Assembly: GCF_030817215.1 (NCBI RefSeq)
Contig: NZ_JAUSZA010000001.1
Span: forward strand, 3,198,501-3,262,500
DNA: 64,000 nucleotides
DNA from: Paenibacillus sp. V4I3
GTDB taxonomy: Bacteria > Bacillota > Bacilli > Paenibacillales > NBRC-103111
Direction: 5' to 3'
Below, in pieces: positions 45,335-54,213 of the stretch. How positions within the stretch are numbered: position 1 is the first letter of the stretch; each line of letters opens with the position of its first letter. Both the position numbers and the translations under genes were made by a program. Below the pieces are notes generated by a model, which saw only the letters and a program-made list of their open reading frames with translations, ran no database searches and had not been told where the DNA came from.

Positions 45335-45520
45335 GTGATTTTTATGGGAGCTAATTATTTAAGAAAAACCTCTGTTCTTAGTGAGTGGGCTTCTGGAGTT
45401 GGTAAGACTACAGTGATTTCGGAAGTGTATAAAGTATGTTCGGAGTACATTACTTTTGACCATGATACTCTACATAAGTCTCTAGTCGATTGGAAAATCA
45501 TTATAAATGGAGGTATTTAT
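45335..45520 (+). other. In-frame P-loop kinase fragment upstream of the serine hydrolase
   Basis: The frame of the next gene is open upstream and reads SEWASGVGKTTVISEVYKVC, then FDHDTLHKSLVDW. GVGKTT is a Walker A motif as in AAA_33-type small kinases. No start or binding site of its own is obvious, so it is a leftover N-terminal piece joined to the cassette gene. Confidence 0.45.
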
Positions 45521-46516
45521 ATGGATAATGTTTGGGATGAAATAAACAAGATAGTTGAAAATTATAAAGTACAAAACCATTTGAGTGGCACTTTACTTGT
45601 GTCACAAGATGGTAAAGTATTATTTGAGAAAGCATATGGTAAGGCTAATATGCAGTTCGGTGTTGAAAATACTCTGGAGATGAAATTTTTTATTGCATCA
45701 GTCACAAAAATGTTCATAGCTGCCGCTGCTATTAAACTTCATGAAGAATCTTCAATTAATCTACATGCACATCCAGGAATTTATATTGATACGCTCAAAC
45801 ATGTGCATCATAAAATCACATTACACCATCTAATATCTCACACCTCTGGATTATATGATATTTATGCGATACCGAACATTCGATATGAAATGAGCAAGTT
45901 GAACAACGAAAAAGGTGATTTTCTTAATTATTTGAGTAATCAGGAACAACTGTTTGTCCCAGGTGTAGGATGGAAATATAACAGTACAGGTTTTATTATA
46001 ATGGGGTATATACTTGAGGCAGTTACAGGAAAACCATTTGAAACCTTACTGAATGAAATATTTTTTAATCCACTAAATATGAAAAGTACCGGACTTCATA
46101 ATCCCCGACAAATTGTTGTTAATCGAGCGTATGGATACACGATTGAAAACGGAGAATTTAGGAACGCAGATTACGATAAATTGGTTGAAATTGAAGCACC
46201 AGGTGAATTATATTCAACTGTTAGGGATCTCAATATATGGTGTGAAGCTATTTTAAACGAAACAATTCTATCAAGAGCTTCTGGAGATATTATGTTTACA
46301 CCATATGCATCTGTAGATTTTGATCCTAAATTTAAGTATGGTTATGGTTGGTTTTTGGGTGAAAATTTCAGGTGGATTCCTGGAGGATCTCCGGGATATA
46401 AAGCAGACGTTTGGCAATTTCCTGAGAAAAAAGTGAATATAATCATGTTGTGGAATTACGAGAAAGTAAATTCATATGTGTTGTTTGAGAGAATAAGGAA
46501 TCTGTTGAATTTATAA
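45521..46516 (+). CDS. Serine beta-lactamase-like (class C / PBP-type) hydrolase
   Basis: 331 aa from the ATG at 45521, chosen for GGAGG nine bases upstream. Active-site SxxK in IASVTKMFIAAA, YxN in KYNSTGFIIMGYIL, HTSGL in the region between them, and a GGSPG segment in the position of KTG. No signal peptide, so probably cytosolic esterase/peptidase rather than a resistance enzyme. Single gene between E26 and E27. Confidence 0.9.
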   Translation: MDNVWDEINKIVENYKVQNHLSGTLLVSQDGKVLFEKAYGKANMQFGVENTLEMKFFIASVTKMFIAAAAIKLHEESSINLHAHPGIYIDTLKHVHHKITLHHLISHTSGLYDIYAIPNIRYEMSKLNNEKGDFLNYLSNQEQLFVPGVGWKYNSTGFIIMGYILEAVTGKPFETLLNEIFFNPLNMKSTGLHNPRQIVVNRAYGYTIENGEFRNADYDKLVEIEAPGELYSTVRDLNIWCEAILNETILSRASGDIMFTPYASVDFDPKFKYGYGWFLGENFRWIPGGSPGYKADVWQFPEKKVNIIMLWNYEKVNSYVLFERIRNLLNL

Positions 46517-46580
46517 AAAGTATCATGCAACTCATCGTTAATGAAAACCCTAATTACACATAGGAGAATATTGAACCAGA

Positions 46581-46665
46581 TTGAACTAACGAGGAACTAT
46601 AGTGAGGGAGCTTGCCGCACGGCAGTTCTCTTTTTGTTCATCAAGTAACGGGAGGAAAATGCAAC
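46581..46665 (+). repeat. Integron-like element E27 (terminator-type hairpin)
   Basis: TTGAACTAACGAGGAACTAT, hairpin AGGGAGCTTGCCgcacGGCAGTTCTCT with TTTTG, right site AAGTAACGGGAGGAAAATGC. Downstream GCAACTATG..TTTTTATGCGTC is shared with the cassette after E33. Confidence 0.83.
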
Positions 46666-46713
46666 TATGATTAGTTTTTATGCGTCTATTAAAAAATAAA
46701 GGGGGAATTAATT

Positions 46714-46905
46714 TTGGTTCTCTGGGGAGTTCCTTTTGTAGCAATCACGGCTTTCCTATTGGGGGTATTTATATATTTTCTTTCTGCCCTTTTATTTCTT
46801 AAAAGAAAATCAACGAGAACAAAGCTTTTAAGAGTTATTTTCGCAATTATTGTCTCGGTTTCTTTTTTCTTAAAATACATGAACAATCTCGCGAACCTTG
46901 ACTAA
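46714..46905 (+). CDS. Small two-helix membrane protein
   Basis: 63 aa from a TTG (AGGGGGAA upstream). Helix 1 VAITAFLLGVFIYFLSALLF, basic loop LKRKSTRTK, helix 2 LLRVIFAIIVSVSFFL. Single gene between E27 and E28; the stop TAA is followed at once by GCTAACG. Confidence 0.65.
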   Translation: MVLWGVPFVAITAFLLGVFIYFLSALLFLKRKSTRTKLLRVIFAIIVSVSFFLKYMNNLANLD

Positions 46906-46990
46906 GCTAACGCAGAACGAAAGTGAAGGAGTTTGCCTCGTGGTGCTCCTTTTTTTGTTCGTTCAAGTAACGGGCAGTAGAGTGTGGTGG
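46904..46990 (+). repeat. Integron-like element E28 (terminator-type hairpin)
   Basis: AAGCTAACGCAGAACGAAAG, hairpin AAGGAGTTTGCCtcgtGGTGCTCCTT, T run, right site AAGTAACGGGCAGTAGAGTG then TGGTGG as in E6. Confidence 0.87.
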
Positions 46991-47239
46991 TAGCTTGAGT
47001 TTAAGCTATCACTTCTTCCGCTGTATGGGAGTTATACGCAACTATCAGTGATTTACGGCGTCTACATATTTGGGATTATTTTCTATTTTAATGGGATGGA
47101 GTAAAGATTTATGTTCATGGAAGAAGAGCAATGAACTATAAAAAAAGTTACTTCGTTTATGTGTTTCTAAATCGAGTAAGTGTTATCGAAATAATAGTTA
47201 CAATGAATTAACTTTCGAAATTAATGAGGAGTGGAGACT

Positions 47240-48301
47240 ATGAAGAAATTTATTTCTGGAATTATTGTTGGTGTTGGAATTTCAGCTTGTACAGTTACAT
47301 TAGCGTCAGAAAGTCTACAAGCATTCTTATTTCCGAGTACAGTTACATTTCATAATAAAGGTGAAACTACAGAAGTTTCATTTAGCAATGATGATCCTGT
47401 AATTAATTATAATAATAAAGTTTATATACCCTTACGATTGTTCTCTGAGACGTTGAATGGGAAGGTAATTTACACAGCTCCTTCTGAATTAAGTGGAGGG
47501 AAAAATGTAATCGACATCTATTTAAACGATGATGATAAAAATATGATACGAGATAATGAAGGCATTGTCTCCATTAGCAATTTGGAGAGCACCTTCTCTG
47601 GAAATAATAGTTATTCACTATCAGGTTTAATAACAATAAACAAAGATCTAGAGGGAAAAGTAATCGAGATACACGCTTTAGATTCAAATAAGAAGGTAAC
47701 TGGTTCCAGTGTGGAGATAACAATAGAGGGGCTTTCATTGGCAAAAGTTGGGGACACGCGGAAGTTCTCAGCACCCATTTTTTCACAAGGGAAAATAACC
47801 TCATTTGAAGTTGTGGTCAAAGATTTGTGGGGACTAACCAATTTAGAATATTTTTCAGATGGAATGATAAATAATGTTGCTGGCATTTCATTTGGTCCAC
47901 CTTCAATAGATGAAAACAAAAAAGCTCTCATTTCTGGTCTCCAATTTAAAAATCAAAGCAAAAATGACTTAAATATCGAACCACTCTCCATCGAGTTTCA
48001 AATTAACAAAGTAATTGGTGATCGAAAGGAAATCGTCAAGAGTTATAAACTATCTGATCTCAAGGGTGAAATTCCCGCTATGTCATGGTATAAAGCTTAC
48101 CTTCCAGCATGGGATTTAAGGGATCAAAACGGTGCACCAGTTGCACCTGGTAAATATGAAGTAAGTATTATCGTACCTAACTCACTGAAATATAATATTG
48201 AAGGGTCAGCTGTTACTGAAACGCTATATAATTTTGCACGGTACAAAAAGTGGGATATAGAGTTAACCCAAGATCAGATTAATAAGATAACAAATAATTA
48301 G
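47240..48301 (+). CDS. Secreted protein with copper-amine-oxidase-N-type domain (A)
   Basis: 353 aa from ATG 47240 (GAGGAGTGG upstream). N-terminal signal and ASESLQAFLFPSTVTF, then the Cu_amine_oxidN1-like block NNKVYIPLRLFSETLNGKVI (about 60-80). Large C-terminal part beta-rich, with WDLRDQNGAPVAPGKYEV near the end, like BsuPI/FlgD-type Ig domains. Shares only its first about 90 residues with the next cassette's protein. Secreted or cell-wall stalk role is likely. Confidence 0.8.
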   Translation: MKKFISGIIVGVGISACTVTLASESLQAFLFPSTVTFHNKGETTEVSFSNDDPVINYNNKVYIPLRLFSETLNGKVIYTAPSELSGGKNVIDIYLNDDDKNMIRDNEGIVSISNLESTFSGNNSYSLSGLITINKDLEGKVIEIHALDSNKKVTGSSVEITIEGLSLAKVGDTRKFSAPIFSQGKITSFEVVVKDLWGLTNLEYFSDGMINNVAGISFGPPSIDENKKALISGLQFKNQSKNDLNIEPLSIEFQINKVIGDRKEIVKSYKLSDLKGEIPAMSWYKAYLPAWDLRDQNGAPVAPGKYEVSIIVPNSLKYNIEGSAVTETLYNFARYKKWDIELTQDQINKITNN

Positions 48302-48335
48302 TATGGGTTTATAGCGCACTCTTTTATTGGGTTTG

Positions 48336-48371
48336 TTGCTAAACTATCGTTCCGCTAACAGGCAGTTATCT
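48336..48371 (+). repeat. Integron-like element E29 (inner arm plus right site)
   Basis: AAACTATCGTTC followed by CGCTAACAGGCAGTTAT; AACTATCGTTC is the exact complement of the left-site arm GAACGATAGTT, i.e. an inner-arm variant. The left half of the element is missing. Confidence 0.72.
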
Positions 48372-48473
48372 ATATTTCAACAAAAACTTTCAAAATCAGA
48401 AACAACCTGTGGTATATAATGGGTTTATGATCCCACCGAACATAGCGAGTATTTTATTAAGGAGTTGATACAT

Positions 48474-49079
48474 TTGAAAAAATTTATTCTTGGATTAGTT
48501 GTAGGAACTTCTTTATCCATCACTACGGTGGTGTTTGCTTCAGAATCGCTCCAAACCTCTTTGTTTCCAGCATTTTTTAAAATCAATGGTCTAAATGCCC
48601 CCTTAGAGAAAGAGTATGCTGTGCTTAATTATCAAGGGCACGCTTACGTCCCTGTCCGATTTATGGCTGAGCAGCTAGGAGCTTTTGTAGATTATACAGA
48701 TCAAGGGATGTACAAGGACATTACCATTAATCATTTCCCTTCAAATGTAGCCATACTTGCTGATAAAAAATATTCCAATATTCACTTTGGTTTGCTCGAT
48801 TTGTACTTAGACGGCGGATATACGGGTATTCGAGGATTATTAGCTTTAGATCAAGATAAGGATTCGCAAATCAAAACCGAACATGACATTGAGTTCAAAT
48901 TGCATTTTTATGATGCGAACGATAATCTGATTGGAACGGCATCAGGCACGTCAAGAGCTGATGGCTCTGACCAAAAGCAAACCATAAGCACGGGTGAAAT
49001 CAAGTGTGTTTCGGCTGGCGAAGTCGGTGATTTCTCTAAATATGTAAACGTGGATTTTGAAGTCACAGCCTACAAATAA
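48474..49079 (+). CDS. Secreted protein with copper-amine-oxidase-N-type domain (B)
   Basis: 201 aa from a TTG at 48474 (AAGGAG nine bases upstream; an in-frame TTG at 48465 lies too close). Signal LVVGTSLSITTVVFA, then ASESLQTSLFPAFFKI and the GHAYVPVRFMAEQLGAFVDY block typical of Cu_amine_oxidN1. C-terminal beta domain (IEFKLHFYDANDNLIGTASG). N-terminal module is paralogous to the preceding cassette gene, C-terminal halves differ. Confidence 0.82.
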   Translation: MKKFILGLVVGTSLSITTVVFASESLQTSLFPAFFKINGLNAPLEKEYAVLNYQGHAYVPVRFMAEQLGAFVDYTDQGMYKDITINHFPSNVAILADKKYSNIHFGLLDLYLDGGYTGIRGLLALDQDKDSQIKTEHDIEFKLHFYDANDNLIGTASGTSRADGSDQKQTISTGEIKCVSAGEVGDFSKYVNVDFEVTAYK

Positions 49080-49091
49080 TCCGCCTTGTCA

Positions 49092-49178
49092 TTGAACTAT
49101 CGGCGAACGTTAGTGAAATAGCGGTTGCTTCGGCAGCCGTTTTTGTTTTCCCGCTAACGGTCAGAATAGTTGGGAAAT
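49092..49178 (+). repeat. Integron-like element E30
   Basis: TTGAACTATCGGCGAACGTT, hairpin GCGGTTGCttcggCAGCCGT with TTTTTG, right site CGCTAACGGTCAGAATAGTT. Confidence 0.85.
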
Positions 49179-49264
49179 CCTATCAAGGAAAACATTTACA
49201 AAATGGAACATGTGTTCTAATATTGATTGGTGAGCTTTACTATTAAACTAGGAGTTGTTGTAGG

Positions 49265-49725
49265 TTGATAAAATTGTTTCAGTATAACTTGATGATTAGA
49301 AATGAATGGTTTGAATTGTTAAAACAAGTCCCATCAGAAGAATTGTTACTTAACCGCACAGGTGGATTAGGTAGTATTCTCAAACACTCTTTCACATTTT
49401 AGATGTGGAATATAGTTGGATTCGTGGAATACAAGGTAAGCCTGATATCCAATTACCATTTGAGAACTTTCAAACACTCCTGCAGGTAAAGGAACTTTCA
49501 GATTCTTGGATCGATGAAATACAAGCATTTCTTAATACGTGGACTTCGGATTATGAAATTGAAACAGTCAGTGTTCCGTGGACAGTAGGGGTTTTTACCA
49601 AGGGCGAAATTTTGCGTCATGTAATTGCTCATGAAATTCATCATATGGGTCAGCTTTCTATTTGGGCAAGAGAACTGGAGCTTCAACCAATATCAGCCAA
49701 TGTTATTGGGCGAGGGTTGGTTTAG
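49265..49725 (+). pseudogene. DinB-family protein, frameshifted
   Basis: TTG at 49265 (AGGAG upstream) gives IKLFQYNLMIRNEWFELLKQ and stops at 49402 after a frameshift near 49390; the next frame continues TLFHILDVEYSWIRGIQGKP and ends with HVIAHEIHHMGQLSIWAREL. The metal-binding histidines (FHILDVE, HEIHHMGQ) of the DinB four-helix bundle are all retained over the joined reading. About 150 aa, normal length. A single-base change explains it. Confidence 0.85.
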
Positions 49726-49731
49726 TAACAG

Positions 49732-49761
49732 GTTGAACTAACGATGAACTTTACTTCAATC
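49732..49761 (+). repeat. Integron-like element E31 (left site only)
   Basis: GTTGAACTAACGATGAACTT then TACTTCAAT. No hairpin or right site before the acetyltransferase gene. Confidence 0.72.
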
Positions 49762-49807
49762 CGCAAGTTTTATATAGAACAATTTGATAAATGAAAGGAA
49801 GTGACTA

Positions 49808-50320
49808 ATGAACATTCGTCTGTTGAATGACTCTGATGCCCAAGTGTACAGGGAAGTAAGGTTGCGTGCATTGAAAAATGATCCCGATGCATTTGGATCA
49901 ACGTATGAGCAAGAAGAAACTAAACCTCTGGGGCACATTATAGAAAGGATACACCATACAAAAGATCAATTTACATTGGGATGTTTTGACGACAATAACA
50001 CATTAGTTGGCATTGTCAATTTTTCACGTGAAAACAGGCTTAAGACGGCACATAAAGGAAATATTTACGGCATGTACGTAGAGCCTAAATTTCGAGGACA
50101 GGGGTTAGGTAAAGCCCTTCTAACAGCCTTGATTGAAAGAGCAACAAAAGAATGTGAAGGGTTGGAACAGATTCATTTGACGGTTGTGTCTAATAACAAA
50201 TCAGCAAAACGCTTATATGTCTCGCTGGGGTTTGAAGTTTACGGTGTAGAACCACATGCATTAAAGTTTGATGAACAGTATTTCGATGAAGACTTAATGA
50301 TTTTAAGATTGCGACTTTAA
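49808..50320 (+). CDS. GNAT-family N-acetyltransferase
   Basis: 170 aa, standard length. Acetyl-CoA motif VEPKFRGQGLGKALL (R/QxxGxG/A), strand beta-4 GNIYGMYVEPKF before it, and the C-terminal NNKSAKRLYVSLGFEVYGVE motif B. Probable acetylation of a small molecule, amine or protein N-terminus. AAAGGAAG upstream. Single cassette gene between E31 and E32. Confidence 0.93.
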   Translation: MNIRLLNDSDAQVYREVRLRALKNDPDAFGSTYEQEETKPLGHIIERIHHTKDQFTLGCFDDNNTLVGIVNFSRENRLKTAHKGNIYGMYVEPKFRGQGLGKALLTALIERATKECEGLEQIHLTVVSNNKSAKRLYVSLGFEVYGVEPHALKFDEQYFDEDLMILRLRL

Positions 50321-50385
50321 ACTAAAGGTGCACGATAGTTCAATGAATGAGATGGGATCTGCGTCTGCGGATCCCGTTTTCATTT
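50318..50385 (+). repeat. Integron-like element E32 (right site lost)
   Basis: AAACTAAAGGTGCACGATAG with TTCAAT, hairpin GGGATCtgcgtctgcgGATCCC with TTTT. Minus-strand genes follow. Confidence 0.75.
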
Positions 50386-50527
50386 GGTTTTGAAACACAA
50401 CAAAGGCCACAAATGGATGCTTTCCGCTAGTTGCCTTTGTTGTACAGATGCCCCTGATTTATACTAATTTAACATGAATAGGTATACTATTCCCTCTATT
50501 TCATTTCAGCAGGTACCTCAGTGCTCT

Positions 50528-50740
50528 TTACTTCTCTTCAATGGTTTGCCATCCACTAGTAGTACCGTAAGGGATCAATATTTGGGAATTCCCCGTCAGC
50601 CTATTAATTTTCACTACTAAAGGCAAATTACTACTACCATAAGCTGTATGGTCGTACCGATACAACGTTGGATACACAAGAAAGCTGAATAATACAATCA
50701 AAACTGCTCCGACACCCAGGACACCTAAGTATTTCTTCAT
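50528..50740 (-). CDS. Small membrane-anchored protein
   Basis: 70 aa. One N-terminal membrane segment (LGVLGVGAVLIVLFSFLVYP), then an extracytoplasmic basic part (LPLVVKINRLTGNSQILIPY). 15 bp behind the next minus-strand gene, so probably co-transcribed with it. Unrecognised. Confidence 0.65.
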   Translation of the reverse strand: MKKYLGVLGVGAVLIVLFSFLVYPTLYRYDHTAYGSSNLPLVVKINRLTGNSQILIPYGTTSGWQTIEEK

Positions 50741-50755
50741 CGCCGTTCAACTCCC

Positions 50756-51076
50756 CTATTTCAATGACCCAGTGTGCACTTCCAAGCAACATCCACAAAG
50801 TTTATACGGTAAGCCTTTTAATTCCATACGGCCAATCAGATCTTGTATGTCCGTCGAACATAGCTTTGGATGATCAGACGTAATTGGGTTATCCCGATTC
50901 TTCAGTGGGGGACTGTCCAACGACGGGCACCGTTTTGCAGAATGAATTATATACGTCATAGGTGACGTTGGAGTCCAAGTGTTGATGTTAAGGACGAATC
51001 CTCCAGGATTATGCTTACGCCATTCTAGATATGCAGGTACTTCACTTTCTTCCGTGAATTCCCGGTAATTGTCCAA
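50756..51076 (-). CDS. Hypothetical protein with C-terminal cysteine cluster
   Basis: 106 aa from a TTG (AGGAGGAAAG upstream). Central NINTWTPTSPMTYIIHSAKR and a C-terminal LCGCCLEVH cysteine motif. Resembles short DUFs with an HNH-like or zinc end, but no family is certain. Confidence 0.65.
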   Translation of the reverse strand: MDNYREFTEESEVPAYLEWRKHNPGGFVLNINTWTPTSPMTYIIHSAKRCPSLDSPPLKNRDNPITSDHPKLCSTDIQDLIGRMELKGLPYKLCGCCLEVHTGSLK

Positions 51077-51127
51077 GAGCTTTCCTCCTATGCCCCAAAT
51101 TACAAAGCAAACTTTCTTTCAAATACA

Positions 51128-51349
51128 TTATAGACACGCAGCCGCGGTTCTTGATCTAACGTCCCCAGGTAATAACATTAATACGTATACAAATGCAGGG
51201 AAATGCTTCGTCAGACCAAACAACTTGGCGGGATCAGTCTCACTCATCATAATACGGTATCTATCTGAGAAGTTGCTATGACCTGTGGCTTTGTAGTCTA
51301 TGTAATCTAACCTTGCCTTCGTAAGGCTGTTTTCACGGCAGTCGAACAA
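51128..51349 (-). CDS. Possible small protein or gene fragment
   Basis: 73 codons from a TTG six bases after the stop of the upstream minus-strand gene. Reads KARLDYIDYKATGHSNFSDR and KLFGLTKHFPAFVYVLMLLP. Protein-like, but may be the remnant of a longer gene. Confidence 0.4.
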   Translation of the reverse strand: MFDCRENSLTKARLDYIDYKATGHSNFSDRYRIMMSETDPAKLFGLTKHFPAFVYVLMLLPGDVRSRTAAACL

Positions 51350-51355
51350 TTTCTC

Positions 51356-51847
51356 TTATCCAAACAATGATCTCCAAAATGATCTCTTTTTTTCAGGACT
51401 ATACTCAATGCCTGCTAAAGTGTAAATACGTTGGTGATACAAAGGATCAAATCTATCTAACAGACGTACTTCAAAAATGAAGTTTTGAATCTCACTCATC
51501 AATTCAAGGCTAATCATCTTGCTTGTGACCTTTTGCATCGCAGGAGCAATTCTTGGATCGTCCGAGGGAATCTCTCCTGCCCGCATTAAGTGGAGAACCT
51601 TATTCACTTCAATAGCTTCTTTATCTGGGACAAATGATCCAATTCCTGCAATTGACGTAATCATAGATTGCTCTGTGTCTTCATTGAGAGTATCGTATTC
51701 AATTAGATAAGCAAGGAACAACTTAGCTGCCTTTACTATGGTATCTTTTTCGCAAGGAAGAAGAGACTCTCTTCGTAGAATGGCTTCTTCAGTGGCTAAT
51801 GCCGCACCATATTTGTTGATAATTTCTCGAGCCTTATCTAACTTCAT
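51356..51847 (-). CDS. Hypothetical soluble protein
   Basis: 163 aa from the ATG at 51847 (TAGGAGTG upstream; a GTG at 51859 is also possible). Largely helical, e.g. DKAREIINKYGAALATEEAI, and ends SPEKKRSFWRSLFG. No family recognised. First gene of a four-gene minus-strand block (50.5-51.9 kb), which is transcribed against the array. Confidence 0.65.
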   Translation of the reverse strand: MKLDKAREIINKYGAALATEEAILRRESLLPCEKDTIVKAAKLFLAYLIEYDTLNEDTEQSMITSIAGIGSFVPDKEAIEVNKVLHLMRAGEIPSDDPRIAPAMQKVTSKMISLELMSEIQNFIFEVRLLDRFDPLYHQRIYTLAGIEYSPEKKRSFWRSLFG

Positions 51848-52070
51848 ATTTTTGAGCACTCCTAATCAAATATAAGATATTCGTCTCAACTAACTTATCA
51901 TGTTTTCACTTCCACATATATACATTTTTAGAAGGACTGCACTATTCGCTCCGCTGTCCTCAGGGATATTTAATGAACTGAGTTAAAAAGTTCATCAGAA
52001 TTTTATCAGTCACCTTTTGAATGATCAGCAGAAGCTTTTGAGTCTTTAAATTCTCAATGAATTCATCGTT

Positions 52071-52098
52071 ACGCTAACGGGGAACTATAACGCAACTA
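52071..52098 (+). repeat. Integron-like element E33 (left site only)
   Basis: CGCTAACGGGGAACTATAAC, then GCAACTATG and a segment (TTTTTATACGTC) shared with the cassette after E27. The 170 bp upstream (51860-52070) hold nothing else I recognise. Confidence 0.7.
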
Positions 52099-52149
52099 TG
52101 CTTTGTTTTTATACGTCTATACTTACAAAGCATGAAAGGAAGTCAATAC

Positions 52150-52653
52150 ATGCAAAGAACTTATAAATTAATGCGTCAACTATTAGTTGTAGTAGCATTA
52201 TTGGTAGTTTCTACTGGATGTTCTAATACGGAATCAACGATTGAAAAAACAACGAAAAATGAAGTCTTAAACTTACCAAAGTCACAGCAGCTGCAAGAAC
52301 TACCCTTTGAAAGTGGAATAGGGCGAGCAATTATTATTTTTGAAGAGAGCGGTGCTGATTGTATTATTTATGCGAAAGGCTTAAATCCTGGAGAAAAATA
52401 TACAATTTCTCTAGTAGTAGATAATGGAGTCTCTCCTGGAGTGATATTTGGTCCAATAGAGAATGTCAAAATGAAGGTTGGATCACTGGAAGATGAAGTA
52501 ATGTTTAAGCCGAATTCCGAAGGTGAGCTATTCGTTTCTATGCGTAACCCAATTCGATTATTTACAGTAGCTAAGGAAGAATTGTTCTTTAAGATAGAAT
52601 CTGAAAATAAAAAAGTAATTATGAAGACTGTTCCCTTTTTAGTTAATAAATAA
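52150..52653 (+). CDS. Putative lipoprotein
   Basis: 167 aa from the ATG at 52150 (AAAGGAAG upstream). Lipobox STGC (VVVALLVVSTGC). Mature domain beta-rich, e.g. DCIIYAKGLNPGEKYTISLV and LEDEVMFKPNSEGELFVSMR, an Ig-like fold as in copper/CHRD-type or Flg_new domains. Single gene between E33 and E34. Confidence 0.78.
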   Translation: MQRTYKLMRQLLVVVALLVVSTGCSNTESTIEKTTKNEVLNLPKSQQLQELPFESGIGRAIIIFEESGADCIIYAKGLNPGEKYTISLVVDNGVSPGVIFGPIENVKMKVGSLEDEVMFKPNSEGELFVSMRNPIRLFTVAKEELFFKIESENKKVIMKTVPFLVNK

Positions 52654-52670
52654 GGAGTATAGCATAGTCG

Positions 52671-52772
52671 TTAAACTAACGGGAGAACGATAGCGAAATC
52701 ATGATGCGATGGCAGCCGGCAAGAATGCTCGGTTGCTTTTTTATTGAAGTACGGGCAGTTATGCTAAATAAG
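52671..52772 (+). repeat. Integron-like element E34
   Basis: AAACTAACGGGAGAACGATA, hairpin ATGGCAGCCGGCaagaatGCTCGGTTGC with TTTT, right site GAAGTACGGGCAGTTATGCT then AAATAAG. Confidence 0.87.
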
Positions 52773-52841
52773 ATTGTGATAAAATGGAAAATATCTTGAG
52801 ATAATCTACTCCAACAATTTTGAAGGAAGGAAACCCAGAAA

Positions 52842-53423
52842 ATGAAGTTGGTCTGTTTTGGAGACAGCATCACCGCGAGGACAGAAGGATATGATCGCCC
52901 GTTATTAACACTTAAACTGAAGGAAAAACTAAGAGGAAATTGGGAAGTCATTAACGCTGGTGTACCAGGCAACAACACATACGATGCACTTCAGAGAATT
53001 GAGAAAGATGTCATAATTCATAATCCTGATTTAGTGACGGTACTATTCGGAGCAAATGATGCTGCGTTTCACAAAATGATTCAATTGCAAGACTATAAAA
53101 GGAATCTCACCGACATTGTTAAGATGATTACTCCAAGAAAGACGATTCTTATCAGCCCCTCACCAGTTGACGAGAGTTTGCAACATGCGCGAACTAATGC
53201 AGTTCTTAGGCAGTATACGGATAGCGTTAAAGAAGTGAGTGTAGCGACAGGCAGTTACTATATTGACTTGTTTTCAAATATGGTTGGACTTCAAAATTTG
53301 AGCGACATTTTACTAGGTTTAAGAAACGATGGTTTACATTTCGGTGAACGGGGTTACGACTATTTATCCGATGAAATATACAAAAAGTTACAGATTATAA
53401 TGAAGGGCTGGTATTCAAAATAG
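52842..53423 (+). CDS. SGNH/GDSL-family esterase
   Basis: 193 aa. Block I CFGDSITARTEG (nucleophile Ser), block II NAGVPGNNTYDAL (Gly), block III VLFGANDAAFH (Asn), block V NDGLHFGERGYDYL (Asp and His). All four SGNH residues are present, so active as an acyl or acetyl esterase. GAAGGAAGG upstream. Followed after 21 bp by a second gene in the same unit. Confidence 0.93.
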   Translation: MKLVCFGDSITARTEGYDRPLLTLKLKEKLRGNWEVINAGVPGNNTYDALQRIEKDVIIHNPDLVTVLFGANDAAFHKMIQLQDYKRNLTDIVKMITPRKTILISPSPVDESLQHARTNAVLRQYTDSVKEVSVATGSYYIDLFSNMVGLQNLSDILLGLRNDGLHFGERGYDYLSDEIYKKLQIIMKGWYSK

Positions 53424-53444
53424 GTCTCAGATAGGAATTACGGA

Positions 53445-53909
53445 ATGCAAATTTCCTTTACTCTTGAGTATCATGGTTGGCTAGATATAGAAGTTACAGA
53501 TATGTCAGGCAATTATAATATACCAGCATCATTTATGACGGATGTTATTTATGATATTATTCAGCGTGTCTCAAGTTTGCTTTACGGTGCATCAGAAACA
53601 GTAATCGTTATTCAGACTGAGCCAAACGAATGTCGAATTCGTATTCAGCGAATAGATTCCGACTGTATTTTTGAAATATTTGAATTTAATGATAATTTCA
53701 ACAAGGATGAAATTGACAAAGGTTCATGTGTATTTAAAGCTAAGGTCAAATTAAAGGACTTATTAAGGAAAATTCTAATTGAGATTAATAAATTACTTGA
53801 TCTAGGTAAGGAAGAGTATTATCGTCGATGGGGGTTTGAGTTTCCTGACGATGTGTACGAAAGATTTACAAAAGCGTGGAAAGCGCTGAAAGATGAAGAG
53901 CAGAAATGA
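53445..53909 (+). CDS. Hypothetical protein (paired with the esterase)
   Basis: 154 aa, soluble, acidic. EYHGWLDIEVTDMSG at the start, a coiled-coil-like basic segment LKDLLRKILIEINKLL (about 108-124) and an EEYYRRWGFEFP end. Unrecognised. One of few two-gene units in the dense part of the array (E34-E35). Confidence 0.7.
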   Translation: MQISFTLEYHGWLDIEVTDMSGNYNIPASFMTDVIYDIIQRVSSLLYGASETVIVIQTEPNECRIRIQRIDSDCIFEIFEFNDNFNKDEIDKGSCVFKAKVKLKDLLRKILIEINKLLDLGKEEYYRRWGFEFPDDVYERFTKAWKALKDEEQK

Positions 53910-53943
53910 ATTAAATAGAATGCTCATTAAATCGAGGTATGGT

Positions 53944-54045
53944 CGTTGAACTAACGGAAACGATAGTTCAAATACAACCAGGACGAGGCTGCCACAATCA
54001 TAGGCAGCCTTCGTTGCGCTAACCAGGGCAGTTTGGTTGAATAAG
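53944..54045 (+). repeat. Integron-like element E35
   Basis: GTTGAACTAACGGAAACGAT with AGTTCAAAT, hairpin GAGGCTGCCacaatcatAGGCAGCCTT, right site GCGCTAACCAGGGCAGTTTG then GTTGAATAAG. Close to the family consensus. Confidence 0.9.
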
Positions 54046-54213
54046 TACAGTACAATTGAATTTTGCACTTTTGCAATGGTTTATGCCTATGATAGTATAG
54101 TGAAAGCAGTGCTAGTGCACTCAATAATAGTTACTTCAGCTACAGATAATATGAGCGGCAGCGTTTCTAATAGAATAGATATTGTATCGAATTAATAAAC
54201 AGGGGTGTAGATG

